NCBI RefSeq assembly: GCF_000378625.1
Contig: NZ_KB905160.1
Span: 600,952-664,951 of the forward strand
DNA length: 64,000 nt
Origin: Colwellia piezophila ATCC BAA-637
Lineage (GTDB): Bacteria; Pseudomonadota; Gammaproteobacteria; Enterobacterales; Alteromonadaceae
Direction: 5' to 3'
In this document: positions 37,417 through 45,135 of the stretch, in pieces
Position numbering within the stretch: the stretch's first letter is position 1
Layout: every line of letters starts with the position of its first letter
Made by a program: the position numbers and the translations under genes
The notes under the pieces: model-generated
Databases searched by the model: none
What the model was told of the DNA's origin: nothing
What the model saw: only the letters and a program-made list of their open reading frames with translations

Positions 37417-38370
37417 TTAAGCTACCTCAGTGCACAGACTATCTTTAATTTTGTTAACTTTATTATATAACTCTTTCATCACTAGCTTTGGCGTGCGGTC
37501 GACGTTGAAAAGTCCCCAATGTTTCTCTGGCTCTTGTGGATGAGATGAGCCTTTCCAAGGTTCGTCAAAGGCTTCAAAAACATAGGTTAGAATGTTTTCT
37601 TGGTCAGTCCATGCCAGCAGTTGTTGATAATAAGCAGCTTGTAATTCTTCTGAAGCATTCCACGTTTCTATACCTCTGCCATTAGATGCTGTAGTCCAGC
37701 CCGCTTCAGTTATTACAACGGGGGTATTGGGGTAGTGATGGGCAACCGAGTAGTAGTTCTGCTTAGTATATTCAATGGCATCAGCCATGGTTTTATATTC
37801 CCAAGCAGGGTAAGTATGAATAGAAATAAAGTCTAATTCGGCTACCAATGCTTCGAGTTTATTAGTCCAAGGCACATAGTTTTCACAAAAGGTGACCGGT
37901 TGCTCTATATTACTTTTAATCAAGCGCACGTAGTCAATAAGGTTTGATACAGGCACCATATGGTCAGTCCAATCAACACTGGCTTCATTGCCAACGGAGA
38001 CGGAGTTAATTATTTGCGGATACTTTTTAGTTAATATAATCAGTTTATTAATTTGCTCAATATTTGCCTGACGATTTTCACTTAAAGTTTTTTCGCTAAA
38101 TTCTGCTCCCCAAGGACAGTTAGGGTTAGACATTTCAGCCGCCATATCTACCCCTAACATAATTTTAAAATCTAGCGCTTCATTGTTAATCACTTTCAGT
38201 ACAATTTCAGCATGTGGTCCACAATCATATAACCTAAGAAAGCGCCAGTTTTCAGCCAAAATAAGTAAGTCTTCTTTTATCTCTTCATAACTTGGGTAAA
38301 TAGCTTCTCTGGGATTTTGACCTTCACGATAGCCTGAATAACAAATAGCATTGCCATGTTCTAACTTCAT
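37417..38370 (-). CDS. GH17-family beta-1,3-glucanase-like enzyme 1 (no signal peptide)
   Basis: This 317-aa clan-A glycosidase fits GH17 in length and motifs. The acid/base Glu is in SVGNEASVDW, the nucleophile in VITEAGWTT, and FEAFDEPWKGS with EKHWGLFNVDRTPK closes the barrel. No export signal is visible, so it is probably cytoplasmic and acts on imported laminari-oligosaccharides. Its ATG overlaps the stop of the next gene by four bases (ATGA), so the two GH17 genes are translationally coupled. Intracellular GH17s may also transfer glucosyl units instead of hydrolysing. Confidence 0.85.
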   Translation of the reverse strand: MKLEHGNAICYSGYREGQNPREAIYPSYEEIKEDLLILAENWRFLRLYDCGPHAEIVLKVINNEALDFKIMLGVDMAAEMSNPNCPWGAEFSEKTLSENRQANIEQINKLIILTKKYPQIINSVSVGNEASVDWTDHMVPVSNLIDYVRLIKSNIEQPVTFCENYVPWTNKLEALVAELDFISIHTYPAWEYKTMADAIEYTKQNYYSVAHHYPNTPVVITEAGWTTASNGRGIETWNASEELQAAYYQQLLAWTDQENILTYVFEAFDEPWKGSSHPQEPEKHWGLFNVDRTPKLVMKELYNKVNKIKDSLCTEVA

Positions 38371-39305
38371 TGGTTTAATTCCTGTTCTTTAATATCTGTT
38401 TGTTGCTTGTTAGCGATCGTACCATATTTTAACTGACCGTCTTTATTCCACAGGCCCCAGTAGGCACCTACATCTCCTTCATCTTTGACTTTCCATGTTT
38501 CATCAAAAGATGAAAAATAAAAAATGTCTATGTTGTCTTCTTCTGCCCATAGATAAGTATTGATAAAATATTTCATTGCATTGTCATACGAGGGCACGGC
38601 ACCGCGTTCTGCCGTACCAATATTCGGCCAACCTGTTTCAGTAATAATAACTTTTTTGCCCTTTGCCGCTTTAAGTACACGACGATACATGTCTTTCATA
38701 TAGAGCAGGGAGTAATCAGCAGGGCAGCCTTCCCAGAATGGATAACAGTTAGCTAATATGACATCACAAAGTTCAGCAACACGGGGGTGATCTTCAAATT
38801 CATAATAGGCATCTACATAACCTACTTCGACATTAGGTACTGCCGCTTTAACTCGCGTTATGTAATCAAGCAATTGCTCTTCGGTTAAATCTTCGCGCAG
38901 CAATACTTCGTTACCCACGGCGAGAATATCGGCATAACCATCTTTTGCCAGTTTGATGGCATTTTCAATTTCTATTTCATTGTTTTCAAGGTCATCGTCT
39001 AACCAGACGCCGACCATTGTTTTCAAACCATAGGATTTAGCTATTTTTGGTATAAGCTCATTGCCTTCGGTACATGAAAAGGAGCGAATCCAATTGATGT
39101 TGGCCTTAATGATTTGCAGGCGTTGATGTATTTGGCTTTCACTAATCTGAGAGCCAGGGCCTTGGCCTTCCAGGTAAGGGCTAAAAGCTATACCATGTAT
39201 TTTTTGCGCTAAAATATCGCTGGCAATTGTTTGCAGTGCTGTTTTATTCAATTGCTCAAAACAGACACCAGCCAAAGACATGTATTTATTGTATTTTTTA
39301 GACAT
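38367..39305 (-). CDS. GH17-family beta-1,3-glucanase-like enzyme 2 (no signal peptide)
   Basis: This 312-aa GH17-type barrel has the acid/base Glu in LAVGNEVLLR and the nucleophile in VIITETGWPN, with GAYWGLWNKDGQLK at the end. It shares the family with the coupled gene but is clearly divergent, so the two may cut different positions or act on different oligomer sizes. No signal peptide was found. It lies nine bases after the phosphorylase gene and four bases overlap the second GH17. A good AGAGG ribosome-binding site precedes the ATG. Confidence 0.85.
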   Translation of the reverse strand: MSKKYNKYMSLAGVCFEQLNKTALQTIASDILAQKIHGIAFSPYLEGQGPGSQISESQIHQRLQIIKANINWIRSFSCTEGNELIPKIAKSYGLKTMVGVWLDDDLENNEIEIENAIKLAKDGYADILAVGNEVLLREDLTEEQLLDYITRVKAAVPNVEVGYVDAYYEFEDHPRVAELCDVILANCYPFWEGCPADYSLLYMKDMYRRVLKAAKGKKVIITETGWPNIGTAERGAVPSYDNAMKYFINTYLWAEEDNIDIFYFSSFDETWKVKDEGDVGAYWGLWNKDGQLKYGTIANKQQTDIKEQELNQ

Positions 39306-39314
39306 AATTAACCT

Positions 39315-42300
39315 CTATTCGCTAAATAATTGCTTATTTGTTAACGTTAAAGTTAACTGTTTAATTTCACCGCTACGTAAAAATAGTTCATGGCTACCTA
39401 ATGCTGGCACTATTAAGTTTGTCTGTACTTGTTTCGAGCCGTCATGGAAAAGAATCTCTAACTGTGATGGTGCATTATCATCAAGTCGATAAACAATAGG
39501 TACTTGGCACCACGTAAATGCTAAACAGCCCTTTGCCAGCTTAAGCTCTTGCCATTGGTCATGGACATCGAGGTAGCGAAACTTCTTTTCTTTTGATAAA
39601 AATTCGCATGCTCTTAGCAAGTCTGGTTGAAAATGCACTTCACCCTTAATAACTCTTAGTCCTAGCTCACCAAAGCGAGAAAGTACTTCTTCTTTTACTT
39701 GTCCTGTCATGCCAGGTTGCTGAGCGCCAGCATGTTTTGGGGTATGAGAGTAAGGATCACAGGGGAAAGCGCCGTATTCGCTTGGCGTTTTATTAAAACC
39801 TATGCCCGCACGAATTTTATAATAATGTTGGCCAAGTTCATTGATTGTCTCTGCATCAGCACCTTGGTCAATGGCGCTGAAAAAGCTTTCTTCAACAACC
39901 AACATGAGTTTAGAAACCATGTGCCAATAAATGCAGCCAAGTCCTTCAAAACCAAACATACCGCCAGATCGGCCGGTAAATGCTTTATGGTTAAATACTT
40001 GTTCGTAAATAGCCAATAATTGCGGGCGAGGGTCAGGCACTTGAGTATATTGCTCTGATAAGTCATCTAGTTGCTTAATTAAAAACGATGCGTTGGTGAT
40101 CTCGGCATTAAAACGAAAGCTATTATCATCATCACGAATAATTATTCGCTGGTCATTATTTTTCAGCATGGCTTGCAATATAGAGCAAGACTCGACCAAT
40201 TTTGCATCAATTATATTTTTCTCGAGAAAACTTGGTAGTTCTCTATCAGGGTAGAGCATGTAGGTGTTTTGGTCTTCACGATAGATATCACTTTTTGAGA
40301 GCGCTTCCAGCGTTGATACTGTTTCTTGGGCAGTAAAAAAACCAGAACTTAGTGCAGCGACTTGACCTTCAAGCATAGGGTACAAATTATCAATTTCGAG
40401 ACTATCTTCTTTTAGCTCAAGTAAATTATAAGCATGGTATAAACCATCTTCGCGCTGATTTGCCTTGATTGAGTGATCAATGGCAGTTAACGCATCGGCG
40501 AGCATATTTTTGATATGGCTAATTGGCGAATCAGTTTTACCACTAAACCCTTCTTGTTGGTAAACTTTTCGACGATAATTACAAGCAGCCTTGCCAAGGG
40601 CAGTTAAGCTCTGATATCTAAGTTTTGCCGTTAATTTTTCATCGCTTGCTCTATCTATAAGTAATGATGATAAATCGGCTAAAGCAGCGGCTGTTTCATT
40701 TAGCCATTGATGAACCTCATTAGATAGCGAGACCGTTGCTGTTTCATTAACTATTAATTGCTGGAAGAAACAAAGGTAACGACGAACATAATACAAGGTC
40801 ACCATAGAGAGACCTTGGCCAACCAAGGCGTTATTGGCATCATTCCATTCAGGTCGTTGGGTATTGAGCCAAATGCCACCATCGACAACAAAGTTGCCAA
40901 ATTTACACAAGAGTGTTACCAGTAATTTTTCTAGTAGGTTTACATGGTAAACCTCATTATTAGCCGTTAGTACTAGTTTTCCATCCGCACCTAAGGTGAT
41001 TACCCTAAGCTCAATTTTATCGGCTAATTCATTATCATAAATAACCGTGTTTTTGGCATTATCCAACATGTCATCAAAAGACTTAATTTTATAAGGCACA
41101 TTGGCATAACTGAAAATAGAGTGGTGCAAAAGCTCATTCAATCGTTGCGGATGAAACTTACTGGACATCTCTAACATCTTTTGTAAATAAATTATTTGAT
41201 GATCACCCCAGTAACCAATGTAACTCCACGGGTTGTCGGGCTCTTCTATTTCCCAATCAATGCCTTCTTTGGTTATTCGGTAAGGATTGTAGCCGTCCAT
41301 TGTTGAAGCATTAACAAACTTGGCAATAATGTTTTCAATAAATTCAGGGTAGCTAAACGTTAATGCTTCCCAATTTTGAAAAATATCTCGCCAGTTACCT
41401 TGATAAGAAAGCAGACGATTATTATTTTCATCAACTAGTTTAATAGCAAATTGATTCCAAGGTCGGCTAGGATCACCATGGCGGCGACCAAAAGAGATGG
41501 GTAGATATTCATAACAAAGACGCTCAAGTTGGGCGTCGTCTTGTTGTTTAATAAGTGTTTTTAAGGCAGTGAAATCCTGTAACTTAGGCAGTGACATTAA
41601 GAACTTTTGATGTTTTTTATAGACGGCGTTATTGAAATGCTCAATGTTTTTTGCAAAATCATTAGCATCTATTTTATATTGCTGATCAAAAGTGCCACCA
41701 CGCAGTATATTGAACAGCACATTGGCATAATGATGTACGGAGACATTTTCTTCATTGGTTGCTTGGAAGGCATCGCCACTGGCCATGATCCGAGCAAGTT
41801 CATCAGAGCCCTTGTCAATAGACTTAGTGATCGTTTTAAGTACCTTTTTAGGCTCTGATAGTTGATTTTTCAAGGCAACCGCTTGTTTTTGACTCTGTTC
41901 AATATTAGCGACTATATGCCAAGTTTCCCCAGCATTAGCGCCAAGCTCTACTCTGCTATTAACCAGGTAAGCACCGCGGATACCTCTTTTATGATCTTCT
42001 TGGCTGAGTGATTTACCTAAGACAAAATTTTCAAGTTGTTCACCTGATAGTAATATGTTTGGTTTTTCTAAGCCCAAGCAAAAAACAGTATTGGTTTTTA
42101 ATGACTCACAAGGCTCGGCTCTGTCAGTAATGCCAGAATATAGGGTGAAAAATGCTAGTCCGGTTTTTTCATCAACTTCATTCCACTTGTAGGCATCCAC
42201 TAAGTTACTTGAGTTGGTTTGGGTGAAAATTGGCGTACCTGCGGGCAATATATTTTGCAAGCCATCAACCAAATCAACGGTAATGGCTTGTGATGATAAA

Positions 42301-42773
42301 TTTATTAATTCACACTGGCGAACAAAGCCATATTTTTCACAGGTTAACCAGGTATAACGAAAAGCTATTTCAAGGTCTTCATTTATTTCTTCAAAGCACA
42401 GTTTATTGCCGAGGATATTTTTATATAAATTACACTTAACAGAATAGTTTTTATCTTCAGCTCGGTTAAAAGGTTCCCATAAGTATGTTTTTGAATTTTT
42501 TTGTACCCGCAAAAGCGTTTTACAACCGGTGTGCGGCGTACTTTCGTGCAATTTATCAACAGTAATATACGGAAACAGAGCTGTTTCTGGTGAAACCCTA
42601 CCCGCAGTTAAGCCACCTGTTGAAGAGACAAATAACCAGTGATCACTGTTAGAGATAAGGCTGATAAAAAATGGCGCCATCTTGTTGGTATTGTTAATTG
42701 CATAAAAACGTTCATTACTTAAGGTAATAAATTCGCCAGTCACTTGATTTTGGTCTGATAAACATTTATTCAT
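39315..42773 (-). CDS. Large glycoside phosphorylase, GH94/GH149-like (candidate beta-1,3-oligoglucan phosphorylase)
   Basis: This is a 1152-aa cytoplasmic protein without signal peptide. The start is placed at the ATG at 42773, with a GAAG motif ahead; a TTG at 42785 precedes it. The N-terminal beta-sandwich (about 1-300) and following (alpha/alpha)6 barrel agree with clan GH-Q phosphorylases. The motif RPEWNDANNALVG (about residues 640-655) matches the family DWND segment with the catalytic acid. The length is that of GH149 enzymes, which phosphorolyse beta-1,3-oligoglucans to glucose-1-phosphate and are known to occur with GH17 genes. That context supports the call, but GH94-like chemistry on another linkage is possible. 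A class B operator sits 22 bases before the ATG. Confidence 0.7.
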   Translation of the reverse strand: MNKCLSDQNQVTGEFITLSNERFYAINNTNKMAPFFISLISNSDHWLFVSSTGGLTAGRVSPETALFPYITVDKLHESTPHTGCKTLLRVQKNSKTYLWEPFNRAEDKNYSVKCNLYKNILGNKLCFEEINEDLEIAFRYTWLTCEKYGFVRQCELINLSSQAITVDLVDGLQNILPAGTPIFTQTNSSNLVDAYKWNEVDEKTGLAFFTLYSGITDRAEPCESLKTNTVFCLGLEKPNILLSGEQLENFVLGKSLSQEDHKRGIRGAYLVNSRVELGANAGETWHIVANIEQSQKQAVALKNQLSEPKKVLKTITKSIDKGSDELARIMASGDAFQATNEENVSVHHYANVLFNILRGGTFDQQYKIDANDFAKNIEHFNNAVYKKHQKFLMSLPKLQDFTALKTLIKQQDDAQLERLCYEYLPISFGRRHGDPSRPWNQFAIKLVDENNNRLLSYQGNWRDIFQNWEALTFSYPEFIENIIAKFVNASTMDGYNPYRITKEGIDWEIEEPDNPWSYIGYWGDHQIIYLQKMLEMSSKFHPQRLNELLHHSIFSYANVPYKIKSFDDMLDNAKNTVIYDNELADKIELRVITLGADGKLVLTANNEVYHVNLLEKLLVTLLCKFGNFVVDGGIWLNTQRPEWNDANNALVGQGLSMVTLYYVRRYLCFFQQLIVNETATVSLSNEVHQWLNETAAALADLSSLLIDRASDEKLTAKLRYQSLTALGKAACNYRRKVYQQEGFSGKTDSPISHIKNMLADALTAIDHSIKANQREDGLYHAYNLLELKEDSLEIDNLYPMLEGQVAALSSGFFTAQETVSTLEALSKSDIYREDQNTYMLYPDRELPSFLEKNIIDAKLVESCSILQAMLKNNDQRIIIRDDDNSFRFNAEITNASFLIKQLDDLSEQYTQVPDPRPQLLAIYEQVFNHKAFTGRSGGMFGFEGLGCIYWHMVSKLMLVVEESFFSAIDQGADAETINELGQHYYKIRAGIGFNKTPSEYGAFPCDPYSHTPKHAGAQQPGMTGQVKEEVLSRFGELGLRVIKGEVHFQPDLLRACEFLSKEKKFRYLDVHDQWQELKLAKGCLAFTWCQVPIVYRLDDNAPSQLEILFHDGSKQVQTNLIVPALGSHELFLRSGEIKQLTLTLTNKQLFSE

Positions 42774-42795
42774 TTTATTCTTCAATACTTATTTT

Positions 42796-42809
42796 TGGAA
42801 GCGCTTCCA
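42796..42809. promoter_or_regulatory. LacI-type operator, class B, before the phosphorylase/GH17 operon
   Basis: The perfect 14-bp palindrome TGGAAGCGCTTCCA lies 23-36 bases upstream of the phosphorylase ATG on the minus strand. It probably controls GH149-like, GH17, GH17 and the downstream two-component genes. Assigned to regulator B by matching operator distribution. Confidence 0.85.
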
Positions 42810-42927
42810 GTTGAAGCGATAAAAAAAGCAAATTAAAATTTGCCGTATAGTTAACCTGCATACTTTTTAACATAGTCAAAACTAGAAATCTATGGTTATT
42901 TACCTAGGACTAGTGATAAATAACAAA

Positions 42928-42951
42928 TAGAAAGGGCTGGTTCCCTTTCTA
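42928..42951 (-). terminator. Hairpin after the GPH transporter gene
   Basis: A 9-bp stem TAGAAAGGG/CCCTTTCTA (42928-42936, 42943-42951) with a 6-nt loop is followed on the minus strand by a T-rich but interrupted run. It separates the GPH transcript from the operator-controlled phosphorylase operon. Confidence 0.5.
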
Positions 42952-43010
42952 CTTGTTTGTTTTTATTTGGATTTTCATTAGGATTTTTATTTATCCATTC
43001 TTGTCCAATT

Positions 43011-44510
43011 TTATGCGTTAGCCAACTCGCTTTCACTTGACATAGGCTTGTCATCTTGAGTTATTGACTTGCCACGCCTAGCTTCAAGCTTCTTGCGCAC
43101 TTCAAGCGCCATACTTTCAGTAATGGGATAAGTAGCAACCATCCAAATAGCAAGCACTGAACAAAGTACAGGCACTAGCACATCAGCTAAACGCATGTAG
43201 AACAAAGTATCGGCTGCTTGGGCTCCGCCGAGGGCAACATCAAAGCCTGTGGCATTAAGCAAGAAGCCCCCTGCAGCCATCGCAGCGGCCATACCGAGTT
43301 TAACAACCCACCAGAATATTGAGCCAAACATACCTTCGCGGCGTTCACCAGTTTCCAATTCATCAAGGTCACATACATCAGCAACCATAGAACCCATCAG
43401 CGTAAATAATCCGCCTAAACCAAACGCAAAAAATATTGGTGGAATGAGCACTAACTGTGGATTATCAGGGGTAAAACAAATCCATTTCAACGCATAACCG
43501 AAGATAGATATAGCGATGGTAATGAAAAAGGCTTTTTGTTTACCCCACATAGTTGACATTTTAGTGACAATAAAAATAGAGCAGGAGGTGGCAATAAATG
43601 ACACAGTACCAGCCCAACCAACATACTCAGCACCTAAGGCCTGATCACCACCAAAAACATAATAAATAATGACATAACTTTGGAAGGCAGCAACCATCAT
43701 AAAACCGTTAAATACGAGAAAGGTTGCCCCGCATAGTTTAAGAAATGGCTTAAATTTAATGGTAATCAAAAAGCCTTTAAAGAAATCAGTCACTGCAGCT
43801 TTCATGCCTTTGGGCTGTGGTGGGCTAGTGATAAGGTCTTTTGACGTTAGGATTGGCGTAAAACGTTCTGAGAGGAATATTGCCGGTAAAATACCAATAA
43901 AAATGGTAAAGAGACCAATGATAACGGCTAACCAACCGGCACCTTCAATCATATCGCTAAAAAGCGTTTCATTTTGCATAAACAATAAAAACCAGGGTGC
44001 TACTAGCCAGGCAAATTGACCCATAAAGTTTTGCACGGCCATAATGCGGGTACGCTCGTGGTAATCGGGTGTTAGCTCATAACCTAAAGCCACCCATGGC
44101 GTAGCAAAAATAGTGTAAGCAAGATAAAAAATGGTTGAGCCGATCAAGAAGAACCAAAAGTAAAAATTTTCACTCTGGTCTCTGGGCAATTGCCATAACA
44201 TGGCAAAAACAATACCCGATACAATTGCACCAACAAATATATAGGGCCGACGTCGGCCCCATTTTGATTTAGTATGATCTGAAATATAGCCCATTAGTGG
44301 GTCGGTAAAGGCATCGATAAAACGCGGTAAAGCACCCAATAATCCTACCAGGGCAGGGTTCATGCCTAGTCCTAAGTTAAGCACAATTGCCATGGTGACC
44401 ATGGCCGCACCGAGTAAATTATTGACAAAGGCGCCTAAGCCGTAAATTAATTTTTGCGCCAGTGATATTTTATCTTTTGCTGCAGTTTGCTGATGTGTAT
44501 TTTCATTCAT
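43011..44510 (-). CDS. GPH-family oligosaccharide transporter 3
   Basis: This 499-aa symporter has twelve helices and the GPH motifs AQKLIYGLGAFVNNLLGAAM, DAFTDPLMGYISDHTKSKWG and RRRPYIFVG. It is the transporter closest to the phosphorylase and GH17 genes, so laminari-oligosaccharide uptake is the natural inference. It is more distant from the two GPH proteins at 15-18 kb than those are from each other. A hairpin separates it from the following operon. A class B operator lies about 580 bases from its start, in the divergent region. Confidence 0.82.
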   Translation of the reverse strand: MNENTHQQTAAKDKISLAQKLIYGLGAFVNNLLGAAMVTMAIVLNLGLGMNPALVGLLGALPRFIDAFTDPLMGYISDHTKSKWGRRRPYIFVGAIVSGIVFAMLWQLPRDQSENFYFWFFLIGSTIFYLAYTIFATPWVALGYELTPDYHERTRIMAVQNFMGQFAWLVAPWFLLFMQNETLFSDMIEGAGWLAVIIGLFTIFIGILPAIFLSERFTPILTSKDLITSPPQPKGMKAAVTDFFKGFLITIKFKPFLKLCGATFLVFNGFMMVAAFQSYVIIYYVFGGDQALGAEYVGWAGTVSFIATSCSIFIVTKMSTMWGKQKAFFITIAISIFGYALKWICFTPDNPQLVLIPPIFFAFGLGGLFTLMGSMVADVCDLDELETGERREGMFGSIFWWVVKLGMAAAMAAGGFLLNATGFDVALGGAQAADTLFYMRLADVLVPVLCSVLAIWMVATYPITESMALEVRKKLEARRGKSITQDDKPMSSESELANA

Positions 44511-45135
44511 ATTTTGCTTACCGTGAAAATTAATGCTGAAAGAGATAGAGGTCTTTTCAAACTATTGAGTGAAATGTAGCTAATTTGTTAAGAAATCACA
44601 GTAACTAATTGCCGATCTTAAACAATTGAAAAGCGGTGAGTTGGTCAAATATGAGCGATGAGAGGGTAAAAACATAACGCTAACTTGTTCTGGCTGAAAT
44701 AAGCAGAATGATATAAAAATTAAATATTAGTAACTGGCGGCTAAGACTAAGATGGTTGAGCTCATTTATTACTTTAGCAACTAATGTTGTGTGGCAGGGC
44801 TAATAATTAGCAGGGTTTACTGTTATTTTTACTTTTTTATGATTTTAATTGATTCCATTTCATCCTTAATAACCACCCAACTCAGCGCATTTCTATTGCT
44901 AAAGTTTATTGGGAGTAATAGCTTATTTCTACTCTTGAAGAGGTGATTTATTCATCTTAGCTCAAGATATTTATAGCATATAACAACAAATAACAGCGCT
45001 AGCTTGCATAGCAAAAACTATGCAAACCCTTTCAGTTTCAACCTTCTGCTTAACGGACCTTTTAAATGAAAAGGTAAGTTAAACTGTATAATTGGAAGCG
45101 CTTCCAAAAGACGTGTTTACTAAGGATAACACCTG
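44511..45135. other. Divergent regulatory region between GPH 3 and the surface lipoprotein
   Basis: This 625-base region has no ORF. It includes a small hairpin TTGCATAG-CAAAAA-CTATGCAA at 45004-45025 and the class B operator at 45092-45107. The rest is AT-rich and shows nothing I recognise. Confidence 0.6.
45092..45107. promoter_or_regulatory. LacI-type operator, class B, before the Ig/CBM lipoprotein
   Basis: TTGGAAGCGCTTCCAA is a perfect 16-bp palindrome ending 28 bases before the ATG at 45136, consistent with repression of that gene. Confidence 0.85.

Noticed and set aside
42774-42785. TTG start of the phosphorylase at 42785
   Set aside because: The in-frame ATG at 42773 has a better placed ribosome-binding motif.
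45004-45025. Hairpin TTGCATAG/CTATGCAA as terminator or riboswitch
   Set aside because: No T tract and no known riboswitch architecture; mentioned only within the intergenic entry.
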